NCBI RefSeq assembly: GCF_028682455.1
Contig: NZ_JANHLD010000003.1
Span: 1,261,176-1,325,175 of the forward strand
Reading direction: 5' to 3'
DNA: 64,000 nt
Source: Pseudomonas putida
Lineage (GTDB): Bacteria; Pseudomonadota; Gammaproteobacteria; Pseudomonadales; Pseudomonadaceae
Shown here: in pieces, positions 26,285 through 34,584 of the stretch
Layout of the letters: each line of letters begins with the position of its first letter
How positions within the stretch are numbered: the stretch's first letter is position 1
Program-made: the position numbers and the translations under genes
The notes under the pieces: generated by a model
Databases searched by the model: none
Told to the model about the DNA's origin: nothing
The model's input: the letters and a program-made list of their open reading frames with translations, nothing else

Positions 26285-27100
26285 ATGAGTCAACGCGTGA
26301 TGTCCCTGGCTGCCCTGACAGTGCTGGAGCTGTCTCCCGAAGCGATGGTCGAGGTCGCCGCCCGGGCTGGCTACAGCCATGTCGGCTTGCGCCTCGAGCC
26401 GGCAACCCCCGAGGAGCATCACTTTGCGCTGGTGGCCGACGCCGACCTGCGCCGCCGCACCGCCGCGCGCTTGCGCGATACCGGCATCAGCGTGCTGGAC
26501 GTGGAGATCCTGCGTCTCAAGCCACAAACCCGCGTAGCCGATTTTGAAGCCTTGCTGGCTGTGGGCGCCGAGTTCGGTGCCAGTGAACTGTTGGTGGCCG
26601 GCAACGATCCGGACGAGCAACGCCTGACCGACAACTTCGCCGCCCTGTGCGACCTGGCCCGGCAGTACGGCCTACATCCGCACCTGGAGTTCATGCCCTG
26701 GACCGACGCCAAGGACCTCACCCAGGCCCTGCGCATCGTCGAACAGGCCGGGCGTGACAATGGCTGTGTGCTGGTCGACGCTTTCCACTTCGATCGCTCG
26801 GCGTCGTCGCTGGATGAGTTGCGTCAGGTCGCGCCGACGCGCCTGCGATATGCTCAGTTGTGCGACGTGGCCGGCCCGCGCCCAGACGACATGGCCGAGA
26901 TCTTGCGCCAGGCCCGCAACGAGCGGCGCTTTCCAGGCGACGGCGATTGTGACCTGGGGGGGCTGCTGCGCAGCCTGCCGGCATCGATCCCCTTGAGCCT
27001 GGAGATCCCCACCCGGCAGTTGTATGAACAGGGCGTGAGCGCCCTGCAACGGGCCCAGATGGCCCTGGACAAGACCCGTCAGCTGCTTGTGCAGCACTAA
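26285..27100 (+). CDS. sugar phosphate isomerase/epimerase-like TIM-barrel protein
   Basis: 271-residue AP-endonuclease-2-type TIM barrel. The pattern AARAGYSHVGLRLEP, LHPHLEFMPWTDAKDL, GCVLVDAFHFDRS, LRYAQLCDVAGPRP and LSLEIPTRQLYEQG places Glu/Asp/His metal ligands as in xylose-isomerase-like enzymes. The N-terminal half of QuiC, encoded 3 kb away, belongs to the same superfamily, so a dehydratase or isomerase acting on a cyclic polyol acid is plausible but unproved. It starts at ATG 26285 behind an IclR-type operator; the EamA gene follows after 16 bp. Confidence 0.82.
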   Translation: MSQRVMSLAALTVLELSPEAMVEVAARAGYSHVGLRLEPATPEEHHFALVADADLRRRTAARLRDTGISVLDVEILRLKPQTRVADFEALLAVGAEFGASELLVAGNDPDEQRLTDNFAALCDLARQYGLHPHLEFMPWTDAKDLTQALRIVEQAGRDNGCVLVDAFHFDRSASSLDELRQVAPTRLRYAQLCDVAGPRPDDMAEILRQARNERRFPGDGDCDLGGLLRSLPASIPLSLEIPTRQLYEQGVSALQRAQMALDKTRQLLVQH

Positions 27101-27116
27101 CCTGCGAGCCGACTAC

Positions 27117-27995
27117 ATGCCCCGTCCCACCGCGCTTACCGACGCCAGCCAGCCACTGCGGGGCATTTTGCTGGTGGTCCTGGCCACCTTCCTGTTTGCC
27201 AGTCACGACGCCTTGTCCAAGTACCTGGCCGGGTTCTACCCGATTCTCTGGGTGGTGTGGGCGCGCTACCTGGTACATACCCTGCTGATGATGGCCATCT
27301 TCCTGCCGCAGTCCGGGCTGCGGGTGTTGCGCACTCGTCGGCCGGGGCTGCAGGCATTGCGGGCGCTGTGCCTGCTGGGTACCAGTTTGCTGTTCACCAC
27401 GGCGCTGCAGTACATCCCGCTGGCCGAAGCCACGGCGGTGAACTTCCTCGCGCCCTTGCTGGTGACGGCGCTGTCGTTGCCGCTGTTGGGCGAGAAGGTG
27501 ACCCGGGGGCAGTGGGTGGCGGTGCTGGTGAGTTTTGTCGGGGTCACGGTGATCATCCATCCGGGGGGTGAGTTGTTCACTCCGGCGGTGCTGCTGCCGT
27601 TCGGTTCGGCGTTGTGCTTTTGCTTCTATCAATTGCTGACCCGCAAGCTCAGCGGCATCGACAGCCCGACCACCAGCAACTTCTTCACCGGCTTGCTCAA
27701 CACATTGATCATGAGTGCCATCGTGCCGATGTTCTGGCAGACCCCGACTGTGGTTCACGGCCTGATGGCGGTGGCGCTGGGCACCTGCGGGATGACTGCA
27801 CATCTGTTCCTGACCCAGGCCTTCCGACATGCGCCACCGGCGATGCTGGCGCCGTTCAGCTACTGCCAGATCGTGTTTGCCGGGGTGCTTGGCCTGGTGC
27901 TGTTCGGACACAGCCCGGACATGGCCGGGCTGGTGGGTATTGCGTTGATCTGCCTGAGCGGGCTGGGCGCTGTCTGGTTGCAGCGCAAGCCTTAG
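27117..27995 (+). CDS. EamA/DMT-family permease
   Basis: 292-residue membrane protein with ten predicted helices in two EamA repeats (ATFLFASHDALSKYL in the first; PPAMLAPFSYCQIVFAGVLG in the second). These transporters move amino acids, sugars or organic acids. It follows the TIM-barrel gene by 16 bp, so the two form an operon under the IclR site. The ATG at 27117 is preferred; a GTG at 27087 inside the upstream gene is possible. Its stop overlaps the convergent MFS gene stop. Confidence 0.85.
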   Translation: MPRPTALTDASQPLRGILLVVLATFLFASHDALSKYLAGFYPILWVVWARYLVHTLLMMAIFLPQSGLRVLRTRRPGLQALRALCLLGTSLLFTTALQYIPLAEATAVNFLAPLLVTALSLPLLGEKVTRGQWVAVLVSFVGVTVIIHPGGELFTPAVLLPFGSALCFCFYQLLTRKLSGIDSPTTSNFFTGLLNTLIMSAIVPMFWQTPTVVHGLMAVALGTCGMTAHLFLTQAFRHAPPAMLAPFSYCQIVFAGVLGLVLFGHSPDMAGLVGIALICLSGLGAVWLQRKP

Positions 27996-29332
27996 GCTTC
28001 GACCTTGGGCACCTTGCGTGGGGCCATCAGGTACATCCAGACCAGGGCGATGAAGTACATGGCCGGGATCATGGTGAACAACAACGTGTAGTTGTTATTG
28101 GTGGTGGTCAGGATGTAGCCCACCAATTGGGTCATGAACATCCCGCCGATGGCCGCGCACATGCCGCCAAATCCGAACACCGTGCTCATCATGTGCTTGG
28201 GGGTGTAGTCCATCACCAGGCTCCAGATGTTGGCCGTCCAGGCCTGGTGGGCGGCGATGGCCAGCGAGATGGCCAGTACCGCGACCCACAGGCTGCTGGC
28301 GCCGGCGGCGAAGATCACGCTGATGATGGTCGCGGCGAACAGCAGCATCGACAACAGGCGCGCCTTGACCGGAGCCATGCCGCGGCCGATCAGGAACGAG
28401 GAGAGAATACCGCCGCCGACGCTGCCAAAGTCTGCGCTCAGGTAGATGACGATCAACGGGATACCCATCTGGGTCACGCTGATACCGAGGTTGTACTGCT
28501 GGTTGAGAAACGGCGGCAGCCAGTACAGGTAGAACCAGAACACCGGCGCGGTGATCGAGTAGGCCAGGGCGAAGGCCCAGGTGCCGCGCATACGCAGGAT
28601 CCGCGAGAACGGCACGCGAGCCTGCTCCGGTTCCACTTCACTTTGCACGTAGGCCAGCTCTTCCTTGCTGACGCTGGGGTGGTTCTCGGGGTTGTAGTAT
28701 TTCAGGCCCCAGAACACCACCCAGACCAGGCCCAGCGCGGCCATGCCCATGAACGCGGCCTGCCAGCCCCACACGGTGAGGATCAATGGCAGCAGCATCG
28801 GGGTGAACATCGCGCCGACGTTGGTACCGGCATTGAAGATGCCGGTTGCCACCGCCCGCTCACCGGCCGGGAACCACAGGCGCGTGGTCTTGACGCAGGC
28901 GGGATAGTTGGCCGCTTCGGTCAGGCCCAGGATGAACCTGCACACCATAAAGCCCACCGCCGAGGTGGCCAGGCCATGGGCGCCGGTAGCCAGGCTCCAG
29001 AGCAGCACGGCGCAGAAGAACACGCGTTTCACTCCAATGCGGTCGATCAACCGGCCCTGGAGCACGAAGCCAATGGCGTAGCCCACCTGGAACCAGAAGT
29101 TGATATTGGCGTAATCCATCGCCGTCCAGCTCATTTCCTTGGCCAGGATCGGCTGCATGACGCCCAGGGCGGCGCGGTCGATGTAGTTCAAGGTGGTGGC
29201 GAAGAACACCAGGGCAAGCATGACCCAACGGGTCTTGCCCACTGCCATGGCGCCACGGATCTTGTCGCCGATGCCGGCATGCGGGGTGCTGGCCAGGGGC
29301 TGTGCCATGCGGGTGCTTTGTGAATGGATCAT
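27992..29332 (-). CDS. MFS transporter of the anion:cation symporter family, probable hydroaromatic acid uptake
   Basis: 446-residue, 12-helix major facilitator protein. The ACS-family features are TTLNYIDRAALGVMQPIL near the first helix, GRLIDRIGVKR after helix 2, and LGLTEAANYPACVKTTRLWF. Members import hexuronates, tartrate, galactarate or aromatic and hydroaromatic acids. It is divergent from quiC, with a TetR-type motif between them, which points to quinate, shikimate or dehydroshikimate uptake. I place the start at the ATG at 29332 (MIHSQ), though it has a weak ribosome site and a GTG at 29380 is possible. Confidence 0.85.
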   Translation of the reverse strand: MIHSQSTRMAQPLASTPHAGIGDKIRGAMAVGKTRWVMLALVFFATTLNYIDRAALGVMQPILAKEMSWTAMDYANINFWFQVGYAIGFVLQGRLIDRIGVKRVFFCAVLLWSLATGAHGLATSAVGFMVCRFILGLTEAANYPACVKTTRLWFPAGERAVATGIFNAGTNVGAMFTPMLLPLILTVWGWQAAFMGMAALGLVWVVFWGLKYYNPENHPSVSKEELAYVQSEVEPEQARVPFSRILRMRGTWAFALAYSITAPVFWFYLYWLPPFLNQQYNLGISVTQMGIPLIVIYLSADFGSVGGGILSSFLIGRGMAPVKARLLSMLLFAATIISVIFAAGASSLWVAVLAISLAIAAHQAWTANIWSLVMDYTPKHMMSTVFGFGGMCAAIGGMFMTQLVGYILTTTNNNYTLLFTMIPAMYFIALVWMYLMAPRKVPKVEA

Positions 29333-29635
29333 GGGAGGGTTACCCGTATTTTTATGTTTATGGGTCAAGCCTTGGGTCACGCAACACTACGGACGCCGGG
29401 GTGCTCGGCGGTCGATTGAACGGCAGGGGTCGATGGGCTTTTGACCCCTCGAGCAACACTGCCCGGTGTTGAAATGGTGCGCCTGTGGTCAAAAAAGGGT
29501 CAATTCATAGAACGCTATTATGGGCGATAATCGAACACAAAACTAACCGGTTCGTACGTTTTGCATTGAGCAATTTTTGTTCGCCGCCAATACTTGCTGC
29601 ATCCGGGTTTTGCCTACCCATCGGAGCCAATAAAA
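29333..29635. promoter_or_regulatory. divergent regulatory region between MFS gene and quiC
   Basis: A 303-bp non-coding stretch carrying the motif at 29544-29562 described separately, within 95 bp of the quiC start. A+T-rich tracts at about 29485-29585 suit promoters in both directions. Confidence 0.5.
29544..29562. promoter_or_regulatory. candidate TetR-type operator upstream of quiC
   Basis: TAACCGGTTCGTACGTTTT, containing the palindrome AACCGGTT. It shares TAACC-N5-GTAC-N-TTTT with the minus-strand sequence at 33236-33254 before the shikimate dehydrogenase gene, 13 of 19 positions by eye. Confidence 0.5.
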
Positions 29636-31543
29636 ATGCAGCGTTCGATTGCCACTGTGTCCTTGAGCGGTACCTTGCCTGAAAAACTCGAAGCCATTGC
29701 CGCCGCGGGTTTCGATGGGGTCGAGATCTTCGAGAATGACTTGCTGTACTACGCCGGCAGCCCGCGGGAAATCCGCCAGCGCTGCGCCGACCTGGGCCTG
29801 GCAATCACCCTGTTCCAGCCGTTTCGCGATTTCGAAGGCTGCCGCCGCGACCGCCTGGCACGCAATCTGGACCGGGCCGAGCGCAAGTTCGACCTGATGC
29901 AGGAACTGGGCACCGACCTGGTGCTGGTGTGCAGTAACGTCGCCGCCGATTCCCTGTGCGAACGCCAGGTCCTGATCGACGACCTGCAGCTGCTGGCCGA
30001 ACGTGCCGGGGCTCGGGATCTGCGCATTGGCTACGAGGCGCTGGCCTGGGGGCGTCATGTGAACACCTGGGAACAGGTCTGGGATATCGTCAAGACCGCT
30101 GATCATCCAAGCCTGGGCATGATCCTCGACAGCTTCCACACCCTGTCGATCAAAGGTGACCCACGTGCCATCGCTCAGGTCCCGGGCGACAAGATCTTCT
30201 TCGTGCAAATGGCCGACGCACCGCTGCTGGCCATGGATGTACTGGAGTGGAGCCGGCATTTTCGCTGCTTCCCGGGGCAAGGCGAATTCGACCTGGCAGG
30301 CTTCCTGGCACCGATCCTGGCCAGTGGTTATCGCGGGCCGTTGTCGCTGGAAATCTTCAATGACGGTTTCCGCGCAGCGCCGCCTCGGGCCAATGCCGCC
30401 GATGGCCTGCGTTCGCTGTTGTACCTGGAAGAAAAGACCCGCCAGCGGCTCGCGCAAGACACCCCGCAGCCGCTGGACGACTTGTTGTTCGACCCGCCGG
30501 CTGCCAGCGCCTACGACGGCATCGAGTTTCTCGAGTTCGCCGTGGATGACGCCCTGGGCGCCAAGCTGGGCAACTGGCTGGAGCGCCTGGGCTTTACCCG
30601 TGCCGGTGCGCACCGTTCGAAGAACGTCAGCTTGCTGCGCCAGGGCGATATCAACCTGATCCTCAATGCCGAGCCTTACTCGTTCGCCCATAACTTTTTC
30701 GAAAGCCATGGCCCGTCGTTGTGCGCCACGGCCATTCGGGTCAAGGACAGCGCCCAGGCCCTGACCCGGGCAGTGGCCTATCACGGCCAGCCGTATCGCG
30801 GCCTGGTCGGGCCCAACGAACGGGAGCTGGCCGCCGTGCGTGCGCCCGATGGCAGCCTGATCTACCTGGTCGACCAGGACGCCGAAGGCCGCACCATCTA
30901 CGACACCGACTTCAGCCAGTTGCAGCCACCGGGTAACAGCCTGGGGCTCAAGCGTATCGACCACATGGCCCTGGCCCTGCCGGCCGATGGCCTGGACAGC
31001 TGGGCGCTGTTCTACAAGAGCGTGCTGGACTTCACCGCCGACGACGAAGTGGTGCTGCCCGACCCTTACGGCCTGGTGAAAAGCCGCGCGCTGCGCAGCC
31101 GCTGCAGCTCGATCCGTCTGCCGCTGAACATCTCGGAAAACCGCAATACCGCCATTGCCCATGCGCTGTCGAACTATCGCGGCTCGGGCGTGCACCACAT
31201 TGCCTTCGATTGCGACGATATCTTTGCGGCGGTCAAGCAGGCCAAGGAGGCCGGGGTGGCGTTGCTCGACATCCCGCTCAACTACTATGACGACCTGGCT
31301 GCGCGGTTCGACTTCGACGATGAGTTTCTCAGCGAGCTGGCCTACTACAACGTGCTCTACGACCGTGATGCCCAGGGCGGCGAGCTGTTCCATGTGTATA
31401 CCGAACCGTTCGAGGAGCGCTTTTTCTTCGAAGTGCTGCAGCGTCGTAGTGGCTACAGTGGCTACGGCGCGGCCAACGTGGCCGTGCGTCTGGCCGCCAT
31501 GGCCAAGGCGCGGGCAGGTGCGCCGGCGCAGGCCCGTTTGTAG
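29636..31543 (+). CDS. quiC: QuiC, 3-dehydroshikimate dehydratase (two-domain fusion)
   Basis: 635-residue enzyme that dehydrates 3-dehydroshikimate to protocatechuate. Residues 1 to about 285 form the TIM-barrel dehydratase (GFDGVEIFENDLLYY, RIGYEALAWGRHVNTW, LGMILDSFHTLSI, GPLSLEIFNDGFR; Glu, Asp, His, Glu metal ligands). Residues from about 290 resemble 4-hydroxyphenylpyruvate dioxygenase (VOC repeats: IDHMALALP, GSGVHHIAFDCDDIF, LFHVYTEPFEERFFFE). This fusion is the known pseudomonad QuiC1 form. The ATG at 29636 follows CGGAGCC. The product feeds PcaHG. Confidence 0.95.
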   Translation: MQRSIATVSLSGTLPEKLEAIAAAGFDGVEIFENDLLYYAGSPREIRQRCADLGLAITLFQPFRDFEGCRRDRLARNLDRAERKFDLMQELGTDLVLVCSNVAADSLCERQVLIDDLQLLAERAGARDLRIGYEALAWGRHVNTWEQVWDIVKTADHPSLGMILDSFHTLSIKGDPRAIAQVPGDKIFFVQMADAPLLAMDVLEWSRHFRCFPGQGEFDLAGFLAPILASGYRGPLSLEIFNDGFRAAPPRANAADGLRSLLYLEEKTRQRLAQDTPQPLDDLLFDPPAASAYDGIEFLEFAVDDALGAKLGNWLERLGFTRAGAHRSKNVSLLRQGDINLILNAEPYSFAHNFFESHGPSLCATAIRVKDSAQALTRAVAYHGQPYRGLVGPNERELAAVRAPDGSLIYLVDQDAEGRTIYDTDFSQLQPPGNSLGLKRIDHMALALPADGLDSWALFYKSVLDFTADDEVVLPDPYGLVKSRALRSRCSSIRLPLNISENRNTAIAHALSNYRGSGVHHIAFDCDDIFAAVKQAKEAGVALLDIPLNYYDDLAARFDFDDEFLSELAYYNVLYDRDAQGGELFHVYTEPFEERFFFEVLQRRSGYSGYGAANVAVRLAAMAKARAGAPAQARL

Positions 31544-31609
31544 GCAGGCTTTCTTCCTTATCCCCCGGGGCTCATAATCACCGGGTTAACCGTTGGCCAC
31601 GAGTCCCGT

Positions 31610-32278
31610 ATGACAACTACCCCAGCACTTTTCGCAGCCCCGGAGCCGGCGGTGCGCAAAGGCCGCAAGAACAACCCGGAAAAAACCCGCGAGAACATTC
31701 TTCAAGCGGCGATCAGCGAGTTCGTCCAGCAGGGCCTGGCCGGGGCGCGGGTCGATGCGATCGCCGAGCGCACCCAGACCTCCAAGCGCATGATCTACTA
31801 CTACTTCAACAGCAAGGAGCAGTTGTACGTCGAGGTGCTGGAGAAGCTCTACGGTGATATCCGCAACACCGAAAGCAGCCTGAACCTGGCCGAGCTGGAA
31901 CCGCGCCAGGGTATACGCCGGTTGGTGGAGTTCACTTTCGATCACCATGATCGCAATGTCGATTTCGTGCGCATCGTCTGCAACGAGAACATGCACCACG
32001 GCGAGTACGTGAAGTGTTCCTCGACCATCCGCTCGATGAACAAGACCGTGCTCACCGCGCTGGACGAGATCCTGCATCGCGGTGCCGAGCAAGGCCTGTT
32101 CCGCCAGGGGCTGCAGGCGCTGGACGTACACTTGCTGATCAGTTCGTTTTGCTTTTACCGGGTATCGAACCGGCACACTTTCGGTGAGCTGTTCCAGGTC
32201 GATTTCGAGGATGAGACAATCAAGGATCGCCATCGCGAGATGATCTGCGAGTCGGTGCTGCGGTACCTGCAGGCCTGA
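31610..32278 (+). CDS. TetR-family regulator, probable regulator of the quiC locus
   Basis: 222-residue TetR-type protein. The N-terminal HTH reads TRENILQAAISEFVQQGLAG then ARVDAIAERTQTSKRMIYYY and FNSKEQLYVEVLEKLYG. A C-terminal helical ligand domain follows, of the TetR_C group seen in aromatic-catabolism regulators (VCNENMHHGEYV, SFCFYRVSNRHTFG). It is 66 bp after quiC on the same strand. With candidate operators before quiC/MFS and before the shikimate dehydrogenase gene, it probably represses the whole set until a hydroaromatic ligand binds. Its ATG is at 31610. Confidence 0.88.
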   Translation: MTTTPALFAAPEPAVRKGRKNNPEKTRENILQAAISEFVQQGLAGARVDAIAERTQTSKRMIYYYFNSKEQLYVEVLEKLYGDIRNTESSLNLAELEPRQGIRRLVEFTFDHHDRNVDFVRIVCNENMHHGEYVKCSSTIRSMNKTVLTALDEILHRGAEQGLFRQGLQALDVHLLISSFCFYRVSNRHTFGELFQVDFEDETIKDRHREMICESVLRYLQA

Positions 32279-32279
32279 A

Positions 32280-32326
32280 CGCGGGGCAAACCCGCTCCTC
32301 CAAGGTAGGAGCGGGCTTGCCCCGCG
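32280..32326. repeat. REP palindrome between tetR and the shikimate dehydrogenase gene
   Basis: CGCGGGGCAAACCCGCTCCT and its complement flank a short loop, immediately after the tetR stop and between convergent genes. Confidence 0.85.
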
Positions 32327-32333
32327 ATGCTTC

Positions 32334-33194
32334 TTAGTCGCCCAGGCTGTAGAAGTGCTCAATCATCCGTGAAGCGTCCGGCGTCATCCCACTGAACAGT
32401 TCAAACGCCTTCACTGCCTGGAACACCGCCATGTTCGACCCGTCCAGGGTCCGGCACCCCAGCGCCCGCGCCTCACGCAGCAGCTCGGTCTCCAGCGGGA
32501 AGTAGACAATCTCCGCCACCCACAGTGCAGGACGCAGCAACGCCTTGGGCACCGGCATGCCCGGCAGCTTGGCCATCCCCATTGGCGTGGTATTGACCAA
32601 CCCGTCGGCGGCGGCCAGGGCACTTTCCAGGTCATGGCCGACGCGGGCGCGGCTGCCATGCACGTGCTGGTTGAGGTTATCGACCAACCCCTGGGCACGC
32701 GCCATTTCGACATCGAACACCACCAGTTGCTCGACGCCTTCGGCCAGCAACGCGTGGGCGACCGCAGCGCCTGCACCGCCGGCGCCCATCTGCACCACCT
32801 GGGCACGCGGCGCATCGGCCAGGCCGCGGCGAAAGCCTTCGGCAAAACCAAGGCAATCAGTATTGTGGCCGATGCGCTTGCCGTCCTTGAGCACCACGGT
32901 ATTGACCGCACCAATACCCCGCGCTTCGGCCGAGAGTTCGTCCAGAAGTGGCAGGATGGCCTGCTTGCACGGGAACGTGATGTTAAGGCCGGTATAACCC
33001 ATCGACTCGGCCGCGGTGAGCAGTTGCTCAAGCGCGCTGCTGTCCAGTTGCAGGCGGTCCAGGTCAATGAGCCGGTACAGATAGTTCAAGCCCTGGGCGC
33101 GGCCTTCGTGTTCATGCAGCGCCGGGGTGCGCGAGGCCTGGATGCCTGCGCCGATCAGGCCGGCAAGAATGCCGCCGGAAGTGGCCGGATTCAT
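32334..33194 (-). CDS. AroE-like shikimate/quinate dehydrogenase, catabolic type
   Basis: 286-residue NAD(P)-dependent dehydrogenase of the AroE family. The substrate region is GAGIQASRTPALHEHEG, replacing the biosynthetic GHSxSPxxHN pattern, which marks the catabolic or AroE-like branch. The catalytic Lys lies in GLNITFPCKQ, the Asp in GHNTDCLGF, and the cofactor motif is MGAGGAGAAVAHAL. In this context it would oxidise shikimate or quinate to dehydro-products for QuiC. It starts at ATG 33194 and has a putative TetR-type operator 42-60 bp upstream. The housekeeping aroE is expected elsewhere. Confidence 0.9.
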   Translation of the reverse strand: MNPATSGGILAGLIGAGIQASRTPALHEHEGRAQGLNYLYRLIDLDRLQLDSSALEQLLTAAESMGYTGLNITFPCKQAILPLLDELSAEARGIGAVNTVVLKDGKRIGHNTDCLGFAEGFRRGLADAPRAQVVQMGAGGAGAAVAHALLAEGVEQLVVFDVEMARAQGLVDNLNQHVHGSRARVGHDLESALAAADGLVNTTPMGMAKLPGMPVPKALLRPALWVAEIVYFPLETELLREARALGCRTLDGSNMAVFQAVKAFELFSGMTPDASRMIEHFYSLGD

Positions 33195-33235
33195 GGGGAA
33201 ACTCCATTGTTGTTCTTGGTAAATGGCGTACCGTG

Positions 33236-33254
33236 AAAATGTACCGTTTGGTTA
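33236..33254. promoter_or_regulatory. candidate TetR-type operator upstream of the shikimate dehydrogenase gene
   Basis: On the minus strand TAACCAAACGGTACATTTT, matching the quiC-side motif. GTACCGT also repeats at 33228-33234 and 33241-33247, giving a possible double site. Confidence 0.48.
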
Positions 33255-33353
33255 ACAAGGTCAATTGGCGGCGCCGGGGGCCGGTGCTTTTCTGTGCGCT
33301 GATCGCACAGCCTGTGCTACACCTGTTGCTTTGACCTGCCGGTGGAGGGAGAC

Positions 33354-34517
33354 ATGGCAATGCCGTTCAACGATTCACAGTTGATGGGTGAAACCTGGCC
33401 AGGGCTGGCCAGCCTTACCCAGTCGATCTTCGCGGGCCTGGGCGGGCAGGGCTTTCGCAACAGCTTTCATCTCGACCGCTCGCAGGCCACCTGCCTGTTG
33501 CTGATCGACGGCCTGGGTTGGAACCTGCTGCAAGCCCATGCCCGCCACGCGCCGTTCCTGGCGTCACTGGCGCAGCCGGACTCCAGGTTTCGCGTCGGTT
33601 TTCCGGCCACCACCGCATCGAGCCTGGCCTCGGTGACGTCGGGACTGGGCAGTGGTGCCCATGGCATTGTCGGTTGCAGCTTTGCCCTGGACCAGCACAC
33701 CGAGCTGTCACCGTTGTCATGGACCACCGCTGCGTTGCAGGCCGAGATGCAACCTGCTGCAGCACCGTCGCCGCACAGCTTTATCGTGCCACCCGATGCC
33801 TGGAGCCTGGCGGCTGAACAGGGCATCGCCATCAGCACGGTGATGCTGGGACGCTTTGCCAATTCGGCGTTCAGCCAGGCGATCTACAAGGCTGGGAACA
33901 TACTCCCGGCACCGGCCTATGACGCCTATCCCGGGCTGGTGAACGCGGCGCTGGAGGCACCGCGGCCAGCATTCTGCTTTGCCTATTTTGGCGACCTGGA
34001 TTTTGCCGGGCACCTGTTCGGCCCGGGCTCGGACGGCTGGATCAACCAGCTGCAGATTGCCGATCAACTGGCCCAGGCCATCGCCCGCGCGCTACCCGAG
34101 CGCGCCCAGCTGATGGTCATCGCCGACCACGGCATGCTGGCGCTGGACAGCGAGCAGGTGCGGGATTTCGATCTCGAGCCGGCCCTGCAGGAAGGCGTGC
34201 GTGCCATCGCGGGCGACATCCGGGCACGTTATCTCTATACCCATGAGCACCAGCAGGACCGCGTGCATGAGCGCTGGCAGAACCGGCTGGGCGATGATTA
34301 TCGGGTACTGAGCAAGGCCCAGGCGATTGCCAAGGGGTTGTTTGGTGATGTGATGCTGAGCCAGGCCGAAGTGCGGATCGGCGACCTGATCGTGGTGCCG
34401 ACTGGGGCAGGGGGGATTATTCGCAGCGAGGTGGAGAAGCACGCCAGCCAGTGGCGTGGACACCATGGGGCGTTGACGGATGAGGATCAGGTGGTGCCGT
34501 TGTTGATGTACAAGTGA
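33354..34517 (+). CDS. alkaline-phosphatase-superfamily phosphodiesterase/nucleotide pyrophosphatase
   Basis: 387-residue protein of the type I phosphodiesterase/NPP group. The first metal site is LLLIDGLGWNLL, the nucleophile region FPATTASSLASVTSGLGSGA carries the catalytic Thr, and FAYFGDLDFAGHLFGPGSDG and VIADHGMLALDS supply the remaining Asp/His ligands. No signal peptide is visible, so it is probably cytosolic. The substrate is not known. The ATG at 33354 follows GGAGGGA; a GTG at 33342 is part of that ribosome-site region and less likely. It stands alone between REP-bounded genes. Confidence 0.85.
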   Translation: MAMPFNDSQLMGETWPGLASLTQSIFAGLGGQGFRNSFHLDRSQATCLLLIDGLGWNLLQAHARHAPFLASLAQPDSRFRVGFPATTASSLASVTSGLGSGAHGIVGCSFALDQHTELSPLSWTTAALQAEMQPAAAPSPHSFIVPPDAWSLAAEQGIAISTVMLGRFANSAFSQAIYKAGNILPAPAYDAYPGLVNAALEAPRPAFCFAYFGDLDFAGHLFGPGSDGWINQLQIADQLAQAIARALPERAQLMVIADHGMLALDSEQVRDFDLEPALQEGVRAIAGDIRARYLYTHEHQQDRVHERWQNRLGDDYRVLSKAQAIAKGLFGDVMLSQAEVRIGDLIVVPTGAGGIIRSEVEKHASQWRGHHGALTDEDQVVPLLMYK

Positions 34518-34522
34518 CGCAA

Positions 34523-34580
34523 TCGCGGGGCAAGCCCGCTCCCACATCAGATTTTGGTGGGAGCGGGCTTGCCCCGCGAT
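34523..34580. repeat. REP palindrome between convergent genes
   Basis: ATCGCGGGGCAAGCCCGCTC and its exact complement flank a loop ending in TTTTGG; this is a full-length REP pair. Confidence 0.88.
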
Positions 34581-34584
34581 GTTT

